The notes: generated by a model not told the origin, from the sequence alone. Shown: positions 21,077-32,054, counted from the stretch's first letter. The stretch: 64,000 nt of DNA from Ryuthela nishihirai (GCA_038380435.1 JAWZYU010000025.1:31844707-31908706); one strand, 5' to 3'. Program-made: numbers and translations.

Positions 21077-21375
21077 TATAGTGTGTAGTATAGTTTCACT
21101 ATCACATATAGTGTGTAGTATAGGTTCACTATCACATATAGTGTGTAGTATAGGTTCACTATCACATATAGTGTGTAGTATAGGTTCGCTATAACATATA
21201 GTGTGTAGTATAGTTTCACTATCACATATAGTGTGTAGTATAGGTTCACTATCATATATAGTGTGTAGTATAGGTTCACTATCACATATAGTATGTAGTA
21301 TAAGTTCACTATCATATATAAAGTGTGTAGTATAGGTTCACTATCATATATAGTGTGTAATATAAGTTAAAGTCC
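21077..21375. repeat. 30-bp satellite array, right block
   Basis: About 10 monomers of the same 30-bp unit, mostly the CACTATC variant, with one 2-bp insertion near 21,320. Continuous with the left block before the mariner inserted. Confidence 0.93.
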
Positions 21376-21663
21376 GATTGTGTGATTGGAGCTTCCTTAT
21401 GTTTTTATTATTTGTTTTTAAATGTCCGAGGAGGACTGTGATATTTTGTTATACATCCTGCAGTTTTTCGAAAGCACAAGCACCATTTTTTTATTTTTAC
21501 TATTATAAAAAAGTTTAGATAGCTTAAAGTTTTACTGTTAGAGTTCGCAGTAGCTCTTCTTAATTGGTTTTTTTTATTCGTAACATTTTTTGATGTGCTA
21601 ACCGGTTTCCACCAACTTTTCTTAAATGATTTGTTTTAACAATTATTATCTTAAACTTATATT

Positions 21664-22026
21664 ACCGTCCTTGTGGCTTAGTGGTTAGCACGCTTGCTAT
21701 CGATCAAAGAAATCTTGGTTCGGACCACGAATAAGGCATGAATGTTGTTTTCCCGCTGAGGCTTTTTTTTTCTTACAGATCTCGCCATGGCGTATTATTT
21801 TCTCACAGATCTCTCCGTGGCGTATTATTTTCTCACAGATCTCTCTATGGCGTATTGTTTTCTCACAGATCTCTCTCTGGCGTATTATTTTCTCACATAT
21901 CTCTCTATGGCGTATTATTTTCTCACAGATCTCTCTATGGCGTATTATTTTCTCACAGATCTCTCTATGGCGTATTATATTTAGAGACTATTTCCAGGTT
22001 TCCATGCTAAGCGGCTGCTTTAGGGT
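21664..22026 (+). repeat. SINE2 copy with an internal 30-bp tandem expansion
   Basis: The tRNA-like head (TGGCTTAGTGGTTAGCACG; B-box degraded to TTGGTTCGGACC) and GCATGAATGTTGTTTTCCC are followed by about seven units of 30 bp (TTTTCTCACAGATCTCTC, TATGGCGTATTA). The SINE2 end (AAGCGGCTGCTTTAGGG) follows at 22,010. The unit corresponds to the CACAGATCTCC...TGGCGTATAA part of the SINE2 body. Confidence 0.85.
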
Positions 22027-22053
22027 ACCTATCTATAATAAAATAAAAAAAAA

Positions 22054-22244
22054 ACCGTCAAGCAGCTGCTTGCCACAGAGGTCTGACAGGAGCCTATTAG
22101 TTTATATATGCCATAGTAGAAGGTCTGTGAGGATGGCAGGACCTAAGCAGAAAAACGACACAAACATCCATGCCTTATCCGGGGTTTGCACCCAGGTCCC
22201 TTGGATCAGTAGCCAAACGCGCTAACCACTCAGCCATGGGACGG
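22054..22244 (-). repeat. SINE2 copy, full length
   Basis: Nearly complete: ends AGCAGCTGCTTGACGG..., head with TGGCTGAGTGGTTAGCGCG, and a B-box changed to GGGTGCAAACCCCGG. It lies tail to tail with the previous copy, 28 bp away. Confidence 0.92.
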
Positions 22245-22428
22245 CAATCTATCTTAAATGCATATTTTAGCTTAGGATTTAGTATTGGTACTCAAAAATA
22301 TTGTATTATTCTCAAAAAACAAAACTAAATAATGTAAAATATGTACTAACATAATAATTTGAATGCATAACGCAAAGCTTCATGTTAATGACAATCGACA
22401 ATTTATACACCTCTAACTTCAGTCAATT

Positions 22429-22852
22429 CCGTGTGCTGACAGCCATATCCTTTGTCCCTTAAAGAACAAACTGAATGATCTTGGCGAGAGGCTTCACTCT
22501 CTCTCATTACAGCTGTCCAGTGGGTACCCTCTCCCCAACCTTCTCTGAACTTTCGGGGTCCTTGTGACCTGGCCATTTAGCCCATTAAAAAAAAGAAAAA
22601 AAAAAACTCAAGCAGCTGCTTGTCACAGAGGTCTGACAGGAGCCTGTCAGTTTATATGCCGTATTAGAAGGTCTGTGAGGATGGCAAGACTTCAATAGCA
22701 GAAATACAACACGAACAACCATGCCTTACCCGGGGGTCAAACCCAGGTCCTTAGATCAATTTTGTGTGCAAAAACAAACAAACAAAAAAAACCCCAACAA
22801 CATAACAATAGCACTAAAAAGAAAATACCTCTCAAAGGTCAAACAACTCAAT
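22429..22852 (+). repeat. SINE1 3' part, split by a SINE2
   Basis: 22,429-22,586 matches SINE1 from the GTGTGC...GCCATACC region to CATTTAGCCCAT. Its last bases (TTGTGTGCAAAAA...CAAAGGTCAAACAACTCAA) resume at about 22,763-22,852 after a reversed SINE2. Old copy with several deletions. Confidence 0.75.
22602..22760 (-). repeat. SINE2 copy inserted in SINE1
   Basis: From TCAAGCAGCTGCTTGTCACA to the B-box region (GGGTTTGACCCCCGG in sense). The A-box end is lost. The A-rich tract left of it is its tail. Confidence 0.85.
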
Positions 22853-22854
22853 CC

Positions 22855-22925
22855 TGGCAGCCCTCTTATTTGAACTCAGGAAACCTCTTAAACTCTTGAG
22901 GCCCTTATGACTTAACCATTTAGTC
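22855..22925 (+). repeat. Degenerate SINE1 tail, split by a younger SINE1
   Basis: ACTCTTGAGGCCCTTATGAC, CCATTTAGTCC and GTTGTGTGTACA resemble the SINE1 3' part. The remainder (CAAAAATTCCGCTCAGCATTAAA) continues at 23,324-23,357 beyond the younger insertion. Confidence 0.6.
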
Positions 22926-22938
22926 CGTTGTGTGTACA

Positions 22939-23323
22939 GGGGCGGGGGTGGCTTAGTCGGTAACGCGCCAGGTTTGTAATCTGCAGTTCCCAGGTTCGAG
23001 TCCCAGCTGGGTGAGCGTTGAGACTTATCTCCGCAAAATTCCCCGCCCTGTCCACGGTCAGTAGGGGACACCGATGAGCTTGGTAAAAGTCGTCGCCAGT
23101 CGGATGGGACGTTAAGCCGTGGCCCCGTGTACGGGAGAACCACACCCTATGCACATTAAAGAACACGCTGGATGGCTTTGACAGGAGGCTACCATCTGTC
23201 TCCCAACAGCTGTTTCAGTGGGTACCCTCCCCCAACCTTCTCTGAGCCTTCAGGATCATGTGACCTGGCCATTTAGCCCATGGTGTGCAAAAAAGTGCCG
23301 CTCAGAAGTAAAACAATCCAACC
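22939..23323 (+). repeat. SINE1 copy, full length, inside an older SINE1 tail
   Basis: Complete head and 3' end. The exact TSD is CGTTGTGTGTACA, at 22,926-22,938 and 23,324-23,336. Confidence 0.95.
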
Positions 23324-23599
23324 CGTTGTGTGTACAAAAATTCCGCTCAGCATTAAAATGATGGAATTCTAAGAGTAAGAAATGAACTTTTAGGTATTTA
23401 AATTCCTTTAGAATACGTTCCATAGAATTATAAAGTATACCTGAAGCGCATAATTTTATCAAATTGTATTCTTTAAACTCCATCGCCATTTCAATTTTGA
23501 TCCTCAAATATATTTTCTAGCAGTGTCATTCGGACAATTGATGTTCTTCATACCGATAGCTTATTATGGAGCAGAAGGATAAGTTCCATTAGAACAAAT

Positions 23600-24620
23600 A
23601 TTTTTTTTCACAGCGACACTGAGGTCGATAAATGTTACGTAGTTCTGTTTTCAGAAGCCCGTAGAATATCACACATCTTTATGCCACCATCTACCATCCT
23701 CAATCTGGTGTCCCTGTTGTGAAATAATTGCCCTATAGCGTAACTTCCATTATAATAGGCTTCTGCTTCCACTATAATAAGTACTGTCATATCTATCCGG
23801 TCCCATTCCTCGTTACAAGCTTTCCATAATCCATCAACAGTCCACGGTCTACATTTATCCAGAGCTCGTTTTAAGAGTCTAAATGCGCACAAGTCCGTGG
23901 ATGAAGCATCTGGTGACGGCTCAGAAAAGTTCTAGAATGTTTATAAGGCGGAATCCAGTTTCCTCTGTCATCCGTTCAAGATATGTGCATGTATACGCTG
24001 AGGTATGATTCAAAGCTTTGTCTTGATCCAACCACATGTTGCTGATGGCCTTACGACATAAGACAGGCAATTCGCCCTGTTATATTGGCTTCAGAACGTT
24101 TGTCTGATTGTGGACGGAGTTCATTTTGGAGTTATTTTTCATTCTACAGAATTTCATCTTCCCGTATAGCTGTACCCACCAATGACCGTGAAATCTTTGG
24201 GAAAAACTTTCATCATATTCTATGTAACACTTGTGATAGGCTGTTTGGTAGGTAATATGTTGACCATGACTTGTTGTCGTTGTCTAGGAAGACATATCCC
24301 TCGTCCTGGTTGGTGGCAGTTTTCCATTTGGCGTCCGCCAAGTAATACTCATACAGCTTACATCAATTGGTATGCCATTCTGTTACGTGGCGAGGCAGCA
24401 ATTTGTTGGTTAAAACGGACTTATACGTGCGTTTTAAGTGAAGATTGTCTCCGATGACATTGTGGTCAGTCGACTGGGACACTTTCGTTGCTTTTGCGAC
24501 GTTTCTCTGGGTTGCCGAGTTTTGTCCACTGACCATTGACTGCTTGATAACATCTAGTGTACAGCTGGGCGATCTAGATTTTTTTGACGTACCTGCAATC
24601 GCTTAGTGGGATCCGTCTCA
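23600..24620 (-). pseudogene. maT-like mariner transposase remnant
   Basis: On the minus strand, fragments occur in the order of a mariner/IS630-type transposase: HTH-like RNVAKATKVSQST (about 24,500), LTNKLLPRHVTEWHTN (about 24,400), ATNQDEGYVFLDND with the first Asp (about 24,320), WLDQDKALNHTSAYTC with the second Asp (about 24,020), and SPDASSTDLCAFRLLKRAL with the third Asp, then LWKACNEEWDRI (about 23,800-23,900). Stops and frame changes separate them. The spacing to the third acidic residue is longer than in Tc1, as in the maT group (from memory). Inactive; inverted repeats were not located. Confidence 0.7.
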
Positions 24621-25285
24621 TACGAGTTGCGTCATTAACACATAGATGCACTTCAGAGAAATGCTAAATCTTCTGGCTTTTTGCATCTTTATAATTTGTG
24701 ACTCGGAATACTGGGAGTCGAAATGGGCAACGACTTATTCTTCCCAACAAAACCTTTCGGTCCTCGGTGACACATTGCACGGTTTGTTCACAAAACCGTT
24801 CGCGTAAAATTAAGGTCCATACACCATCGCTACAATTTGTTTGTCTTGGGTCCCACATCAGCGAGGTACATTTGCATGTGAAATCTGTGCCATGCAATCA
24901 ACCTCAGTAATCGATTGCAGAATAGGTTCCTGAATGCGTTTCGTTTTGATCTGTCATCATATATGGTAACTTATCTCGTAATAAAGACATTTCGCTGTAA
25001 TTGTCAGTGGTTTAATAAAAACGGTTCGTTTAAAACCACTTCGATATCTTTGTCATTCGTTTTGTCCATCGTTGAATAAATAAGATTAGTTTTGGACCAT
25101 TTCAAATTCCGTTTTCCTCCTTGTCTTTATTTCAACAGAGTGTTTTTTTTATCATCTCGAACATTTTGTTGGTCGTTTGGTCTGTCGTTCAATAAAAATG
25201 ATTTTTTAAAACAAATTTTCTGATTTAGTCTCTTCTTCTCTGAGGCTGAATAAAGAACATCGTTTGTAACTATTCCGAAAATCTT

Positions 25286-25663
25286 GGGGCGGGGTTGGCT
25301 CAGTCGGTTGCGCGCCAAGCTCGTAATCTACAGTTCCCAGGTTCGAGTCCCAGCTGGGTCAGCGTTGAGATTTGTCTCCTAAGAAATCCCTGCCCATGGT
25401 CAGTAGGGGACACCGATGGACTTGGGAAGGCCGTCGTCCGTCGGATGGGACGTTAAGCCGTGGCCACGTGTGCGGAAGAGCCATACGCTGCGCACGTTAA
25501 AGAACAAGCTGGATGGCCTTGACGGGAGGCTACCATCTGTATCCCAACAGCTGTCCAGTGGGTCCCTTCCCCCAACCTTCTCTAAGCCTTCGGGGTCCTT
25601 GTGACCTGGCTATTTAGCCCATGGTGTGCAAGAAAAGTGCCGCTCAGAGGTAAAACAACCCAA
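25286..25663 (+). repeat. SINE1 copy, full length
   Basis: The TSD is CCGAAAATCTT, at 25,275-25,285 and 25,664-25,674. Inserted in the degenerate array. The middle (GCAAAATTCCCCGCCCTG) has a small deletion. Confidence 0.95.
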
Positions 25664-26653
25664 CCGAAAATCTTTGACTCTCGTCTTTATGTCGTCGGAT
25701 AAAGAGGATAATTTTTAACTCTTCTAAAAATCTTTAACAATCGTCCTCTTTGTCTTTAAATAAAGTAGATCGTTTTCAACGTCTTTGGCTCTCGTCTTCT
25801 CTGACTTTGAATAAAAAAGTAAAAATCATCTTTCAAATTTTTGAGTCTTTGATTCTTGGTTTCTCTGGCGTTGAATAGAAAGGAATGTTTTCCGAAATTT
25901 TGAGTCTTTAACTCTCGCCTCCTCTGGCGTTGAATAAAAAAGTCGGTTTCACCTCTTTTGAAATCTTTGACTTTCGTCTATCTGACTTGAATAGAGAAGA
26001 TCGTTTACAACTATTCCGGAAAATCTTTAACTCTCGTCTTGCCTACAGCTGAATTGAAAAAGATCGTCTTCAAATATTTCGAAATTTTGATTTTCGTCTT
26101 CTCTATCGTTGAATAAAGAAGCTAGTTTTAACTATTTTGAAAATCTTTGATTCTCGTCTTGCCCGATGTTTAACAACGAAATCATTTTCAACAATTTTAA
26201 AAATATTTCACCTCTTCCTTTTCTGTAATTCAGTGAAGTAGATCGTTTGGAAATATTCTGAAAATCTTTGCTGTCCGTCTTCTCCGTCGTCTAATAAAGA
26301 AGACTACCAGAAATTAAAAATTTTTCGTCGAAATACTCTTCGGCGTCTAATAAAGAAGACTACCAGAAATTAAAAATTTTTCGTCGAAATACTCTTCGGC
26401 GTTGAAAAATAAAAATTCTTTTCAACTATTTGAAAATCTTTTCCAAACATCTTGCCCGTCCCTGAACGAATAAAGTAGTTTTTCAACAAGTTAGAATTCT
26501 TTCTCCCCTGTCTCGTTTGTCGTATAATGGAAATCATTTTGAAATAATTAAGAATTCTTTGTCGTTCATCTTGAATAAAGAAATTTTTCAAGCATTCAGA
26601 ATTTTTTGTCATGGTCTCTTCTATAATTCAAAAAAGATTGTTTTCCGACAGTT

Positions 26654-26995
26654 GTAATCTGCAGTTCCCACGTTCGAGTCCCAGCTGGGTCAGCGTTCAG
26701 ATTTATTTCCGCAAAATTCCCCGCCATGTCCACGGTCAGTAGGGAACACGAATGGGTTTGGAAATGCCGTCGTCAGATGGGACGTTAAGCCGTGGTTCCG
26801 TGTGCTGGAGAGCCATACCCTGTGCATGTTAAAGAACACGCTGGATGACCTAGACGGGAGGCTACTAACTGTTTCCCAACAGCTGTGCAGTGGGTCCCCG
26901 CCTCCAACCTTCTACGAGCCATCGTGGTCCTTGTGACTTAGCTATTTAGCCCATTGTGTACAAAAAAGTGCCGCTCAGAAGTAAAACAACCCAAC
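26654..26995 (+). repeat. SINE1 copy, 5'-truncated
   Basis: Begins inside the tRNA head at GTAATCTGCAG. The TSD is TTCCGACAGTT, at 26,643-26,653 and 26,996-27,006. Confidence 0.94.
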
Positions 26996-27348
26996 TTCCG
27001 ACAGTTAGAATTCTTTTTTTCTTGTCTTCATCGTTAAGTGATGAAGATAATTTTCCAACCATTTTGAATTCTTCATTTCTCTTCGTCGTTGAATGAATAT
27101 GATTGTTTTTAAACCATTTCCAATGAGTTTTATCTTGTTCGCAATACGATGAATATCGTTTTCCAAAATTTGTTTGTTAATACACTCTTAGAAAAAAAAG
27201 AAATCGACGCACCTCAAAGTAAGCGTTCCATCGTAACGAAACGCTTGCTTTCAGGAGGTGCAATGTGGAGAAAGAGATAAAGAAGCGATTACTATACCAC
27301 AGCAAAAGCACTCTTATTTCAGAAGAGTCGTAGCATAACTGTTACAGT

Positions 27349-28600
27349 TTAATATCTCGTAAAGCCATCTCTGGCTGCGATGTACGCTAATTTGCGGCGT
27401 GGCATGGACTCAAACAAAACTATGATGTTGTCCTGTGATAGATTGTGCCATGAGTCCTGTAATTGCTGCGCAAGATCCCCTATATTCCGTGAAGGCCGCA
27501 GTTCCCATGTTGAAGTCCCAGCTGGGTCAGCATTGAGATTTATCTCCGCAAAACTCCCTGCCCTGCCGATGGTCAGTAGGGGACACCGATGGGCTTGGAA
27601 AGACCACTGTCCGTCGGATGGGACGTTAAGCCGTGGTATGGGAGAGCCACGTGGTATGGGAGAGCCACACCCTGTGCACGTTAAAGAACACGCTGGATGG
27701 CCTTGACGGGAGGCTATCATCTGTCTTCCAACAGCTGTTCCAGTGGGTCCCCACCCCCAACATTCTCTGAACCTTCGGGGTCCATGCGACCAGGCCATTT
27801 AGCACATTGTGTGCAAAAAAGTGCCGCTCAAAGGTAAACCAACGAACCAACCAACTGTGATGGCCGCAGCTGACGTCCCAGTATGTCTGAGACATGCTCG
27901 ATAGGAGAAAGAACCGGGGACCTGGCTGGCTAAGGGAGGGTTGCAACACTACGGAGACACTCTCGGGAGAGGAGAGTCGTGTGTGGCCAGACTTTATCCT
28001 GCTTGCAGATGGCCCCTGACAGAAGTGAACATTAAGGATAAGATGATAGATCGCAGGATCCTTTGAACGTATCACAGTGTTGTTAATGTGCCTGTTACCA
28101 TAACTAAGTGCAACCGGCTGTTATACGAGACGGCTCCCCACACCATAACACCACAGTGGTGGCGATGTGCCACTCCACAACTGAGTTCGAATGTGAGCGC
28201 TGCCCAGTCCTCCTCCATATGCGAATGCAGGGGTCATCTGCTTCAAGACTCCAAGGAATTCATCACTAAAAACGATGAGACACCGGTTGGAAGCCAGCCA
28301 TGATATCAAGCACGACACCACTCCAGACAGAGCTTCCGATGTAGAGTGGTTAAGAGTTTGGAAGTGGCAAAGAGAATGTAGTCATGCCACTGCAAGTTGT
28401 CTCGCAATGGTGCACAATGATACAGGATGCTGCATATAGGCCACCAAATTTCACTGGATGGTGGACAGAGAAGCCGTCAGAGTGATTCAAGCTTTCCTGA
28501 CTGTGAGATGATCCTCTCTCCCAAGTTGTCCACCTAGGCTGACCTGAACCTTTTCGGCGAGTATTTGTGCCTTCACATACCAACTGCTGCCAAACCGTTT
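27349..28600 (-). pseudogene. Tc1-type transposase, decayed and interrupted by SINE1
   Basis: The C-terminal end at 27,349-27,480 reads QQLQDSWHNLSQDNI and FESMPRRKLAYIAARDGFT. Across the SINE1 (27,857-28,010), the minus strand encodes WPHTTLLSRECLRSVATL and SPVLSPIEHVSDILGRQL, the segment holding the third catalytic acid (Glu in SPIEH). Further N-terminal parts (28,010-28,700) are recognisable only as scattered pieces. The transposase is dead. Confidence 0.78.
27502..27856 (+). repeat. SINE1 copy inside the Tc1 transposase
   Basis: 5'-truncated after the B-box. The TSD is 13 bp with one mismatch (GTGAAGGCCGCAG at 27,489-27,501; GTGATGGCCGCAG at 27,857-27,869). It has a short duplication of GTGGTATGGGAGAGCCAC. 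Confidence 0.93.
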
Positions 28601-28703
28601 CACTGCTACATTACTACAGCTCGGATGGCGGGCGATTCATTCGTGTCGATCTTATCTTGGCCAGTGGGTGCGCGATTCAAATGCGCTCTGGGAACGCCGT
28701 GGG

Positions 28704-31696
28704 CGATTAGGGGGCTGTTTGATATTGTCGGCATTCCCTCTCTCAATAAACATAGTTTCTTTAAACATCGCACTAACCATTTTCTCTCCATAGGTAGTTG
28801 GAATGTGAGGACTCTGCACAGAGCTTTTTCTCTTGATGTCCTCACACAAGAATTCCACCGTTATAATTTAGATATTCTCGGCTTGCAAGAGACCAGATGG
28901 ACAGATATAGGTCAGATTCTTAAAAATAATCTTAAATTTCTCTTTTCAGGGAGGGACGACAATAAGCATCACCAAGGCGTGGGTCTGCTTCTCAGCAGAC
29001 ACGCTAGTGATGCTCTTCTAGGATATGAGTGCATTAATGAAAGGCTTCTTACAGCAAAATTTCAGACAAGCGTTAAAGACTTGAATGTTATCTGCTGTTA
29101 TGCCCCCACTGAGGATACCGATGAGGATGAGAAGGATAGGTTTTATGAACAACTTCAGGATATTTTGAATTCTGTCAAGAAAGGAGATATTACCCTTGTT
29201 CTTGGTGACTTCAATGCCAAAGTTGGTACTGACTCTGACCTTTGGGGAGGAGTAATAGGCCCTTTCGGTATTGGTAGCTGCAATGGCAATGGGCAACGTC
29301 TCCTACAGGTAAGTAAACTCAATGGATTCAGAATAACTAACACTTATTACAAACACCGCGACATACATAAGTACACATGGGTTTCACCTGATGGGCTGCA
29401 TAAGAATATGATTGATTACATATTAATTAACAGCAAATGGGCTAGTTCTGTTAGGAATACCAGGGCATATAGGGGAGCTGAAATTGGATCTGACCATTAC
29501 CTTGTTAAAAGTGTGTTGCAACTTAAACTTAAAAAGTGTTGTGTTAGGGTTAAAAAATTTACTTTTAATACTGAAGCTCTGAAAGATCCAGTTATAGCCA
29601 GAGCTTATCATGATAGGTTACTTAGTCATTATGACAGTCATGGTTTGCTTACTACTGAAGTTGAGGAAGAATGGGACCATTTTAAACAGCTTTTTTGGAA
29701 ACTAACAGTACTCTTTTAGGGAAAAAGGAGCAGAGGAGGCAGAATTATTTGAGTGATAAGGCACTTGAGCTTATTTCGGAAAGAAAGAACTGCAGGAATG
29801 CCCTTAATCAATACCCTACTAGTCATAATAGAAAGCATTACAGAGACCTTAATAAACTTGTAAAGGATCAGTTAGCCTGCTGATAAGAATCTTTGGCTTG
29901 ATGGTTTGGCTGACAAAGCCGAGGAAGCAGTTAGACAGCACAACAGCAGAGAGCTGTACCAGATAGTTAATGTTTTGTGTGGTAGAAAACGGACAGGCAT
30001 ACAAGGATTGAAGGATAAACAAGGTAAGGTTATAGAAGGGGAGGATTCTGTCATGGCTAGGTGGGCTGAGCATTTCAGTGATGTTTTAAACAATGTAGTT
30101 GGTTCTACTCCCATTGTTTGCAATGATGATAGATGCATTGGTGGCTTTAATGTTGGCCCTATAACACAATCTGAAGTTATTTTGGCTGTTTCTAAACTTA
30201 AACTTCATAAATCCCCAGGGGTAGATGAAATTACTACGGAAATGCTTAGAGCTGGGAATGTTTCGGTTACCACTTGGATGACTGAAATTCTGAATATCTT
30301 TTATGATAAAAACATGATTCCTAAGAATTTACCAGAACTATTATTATCCCTATTTTTAAAAAAAGGTGATTGCAGTTCTTGTGATAACTATATGGGTATC
30401 AGCCTACTCTCTGTTCCAGGTAAAGTTCTTTCCATGATTGTGCTTAATAGAATTAAGAATCTGGTTGACAGTCAATTGCGTGATGAGCAATGTGGATTCA
30501 GAAGTGGTAGGGGATGTGTGGATCAGATATTTTCACTTAGGCAGATTCTTGAGAAATGTTTAGAGTTTCAGAAACCTTTGGTTGCTAGCTTTGTTGATTT
30601 CAAAAAGGCTTTCGACTCTGTTGATCGTCATAATTTGTGATTGATTGTGAGATCATATAGTATACCAGACAAGTTAGTTAACATTATGAAAGCTCTCTAT
30701 AATAACACCGAGTCGTGTGTGAGAGTTGGTAAGGCTTGTAGAAATTGGTTTAGCATTACTTCTGGTGTTCGACAAGGGTGCATTTTGTCTCCTTTTCTCT
30801 TTAGCTTGGTTATTGATTATGTTATGCGAAATTCACTTCAAGGGAAAGATTTTGGCCTTAAATGGGCTGGAGATACGAAAATTTCTGATTTAGATTATGC
30901 TGATGATTTAGCCCTTTTGGCAAATGATGTTGATGAGATGAACCCTTTCATTCGAGCTGTTGATGAGATGAACTCTTTCATTCGAGCTGTTGATGAGACT
31001 GGTAATAGAGTAGGTTTGGTTATAAACAGAGAGAAAACTAAAGTGATGAAAATTGGTCAGGCAGGCTGTGATTCAGTTAATCTGAATGGTTGCAGTCTTG
31101 AGCAGGTGTCACAGTTTAATTATCTTGGGAGCTATGTAACAGATAATGGTGATGTGCGGCATGAGATTAACAGACGAATAGGGATTGCTGCCGGGACTTT
31201 TAAGAATCTATGGAGATTGTGGGGAAATAGGCGTATACACCTAAAGACTAAAATTAGACTGTATAATAGTTTGGTTCTTTCTAGGGTTAGTTATGGTAGT
31301 GAAACTTGGACACTTTGTAAACAAGATAACAGGAAACTTGATGCTTTTGATTCCAGATGCTTACGCAGTATCTTGGGCATTAGGTGGTTCAACTTTGTAA
31401 CTAATGATGAGATTAGGCAAAGGGGTTTGCAACCTCCTTTAAGCAGCATATTGTGCAGAGAGGGACTCCGTTGGTTTGGCCATGTTGCCCGTAAGAATAA
31501 TTATAGATTGGCGAATAGGGTTATGAACAGTGTGCCTAAAGGCCTCAGAAAGAAGGAGAGACCTAGGATGCGGTGGGCAGACAATGTCAAACAGGACCTT
31601 GTTAGAATTGGTGTGCAGTGGCCAGATGCAGTAGATGTAGCTCAGGATAGACTTGCTTGGAGAACTAAATTGCATGGTCTGGTTGGACTTCCGTAG
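28704..31696 (+). pseudogene. RTE endonuclease / reverse transcriptase, few disabling changes
   Basis: A single-ORF LINE protein for target-primed reverse transcription. The N-terminal APE-type endonuclease (28,790-29,540) keeps SIGSWNVRT, LGLQETRW, LVLGDFNAKVG and GSDHYLVKS. The reverse transcriptase (30,170-30,960) keeps KSPGVDEITTEML, FVDFKKAFDSVD, GVRQGCILSPF and the catalytic DYADDLALL. The C-terminus has RWFGHVARKNNYRLANRV. Breaks: frameshifts near 29,695 and 29,880, a compensated frameshift at about 30,325-30,360, and TGA at 30,638-30,640 where another copy has Trp. An in-frame 30-bp tandem duplication lies at about 30,930-30,990. The first in-frame ATG belongs to the flanking Tc1, not to the element. 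Confidence 0.9.
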
Positions 31697-31730
31697 CCCA
31701 TGGCTGCTTGAGGATGATGATGATGATGAT
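28704..31730 (+). mobile_element. RTE-type LINE copy, 5'-truncated
   Basis: From GCGATTAGGGGGCTG onward the sequence matches the full-length minus-strand copy at 40,423-44,008. Upstream sequence is the host Tc1, so truncation is at about 28,704. It ends CCATGGCTGCTTGAGG plus six GAT units. About 560 bp of 5' sequence is missing compared with the full-length copy. Confidence 0.93.
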
Positions 31731-31799
31731 TTAACGGTTCATGGATTATTTTATCGGGCAGCGTCGATTTTTTTTTGTCTAAGAGTATATATAAAATAT

Positions 31800-32054
31800 T
31801 GTTTTTCAACTAATTTGACTAATTTGAAGAAAAAGTTGTTTTTTAATCGATCAGAATTTTTTTCCTATTGATGCTTAATAAAAATGATTGCTTAATAAAA
31901 TGGTGGTTTTTTTGTGATCGAAAATCTTTGTTTCCCGTAGAACGAAGAAGATCGTCTTTCAAGCTTTTACAATGCTTTTCGCATTTTTCGTCGTTAAATG
32001 AAGAGATTGTGTTCCAACCAATTAGAAAGCTTTGTCACCCCTCTTGTCATTAGC
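31800..32054. repeat. Continuation of the ~60-bp degenerate array
   Basis: Blocks such as AAAATCTTTGTTTCCCGTAG, AAGAAGATCGTC and TTTCGTCGTTAAATGAAGAG belong to the array at 25.0-27.2 kb. It was separated from that block by the Tc1 element. Confidence 0.65.

Larger units (their letters stand above)
25010..27182. repeat. Degenerate array of about 56-60-bp units, left block
   Basis: Recurrent blocks TTTGAAAATCTTTGACTCTC, GTCTTCTCTGTCGTTGAATAA and AGAAGATCGTTTTCAAC repeat every 55-62 bp, heavily diverged. One unit is duplicated almost perfectly at 26,288-26,343 and 26,344-26,400 (56-bp shift). Two SINE1 copies interrupt the block. The array resumes at 31.80-32.06 kb and 34.66-34.88 kb beyond other insertions. 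No coding function is apparent. Confidence 0.75.
27183..31786 (-). mobile_element. Tc1-type element split by a SINE1 and an RTE
   Basis: The left end CACTCTTAGAAAAAAAAG...AAATCGACGC and the right end GCGTCGATTTTTTTTTG...TCTAAGAG are inverted repeats, each next to TA (27,181-27,182; 31,787-31,788). Transposase remnants lie on the minus strand on both sides of the SINE1. The RTE occupies 28,704-31,730, leaving only about 55 bp of Tc1 sequence at the right end. Without the insertions the element would be about 1.2 kb. Confidence 0.8.

Noticed and set aside
19592..21315. Decapeptide-repeat frames (GSLSHIVCSI and VNLYYTLYVI)
   Set aside because: A 30-bp satellite read in ten-codon units. Both strands are open, as expected for a stop-free repeat.
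21738..22010. Repeat protein with RSLYGVLFSH units
   Set aside because: It is the 30-bp expansion inside a SINE2 copy.
28565..28703. N-terminal extension fused to the RTE endonuclease
   Set aside because: Comparison with the full-length RTE shows the similarity starts at 28,704. The extension is antisense Tc1 sequence.
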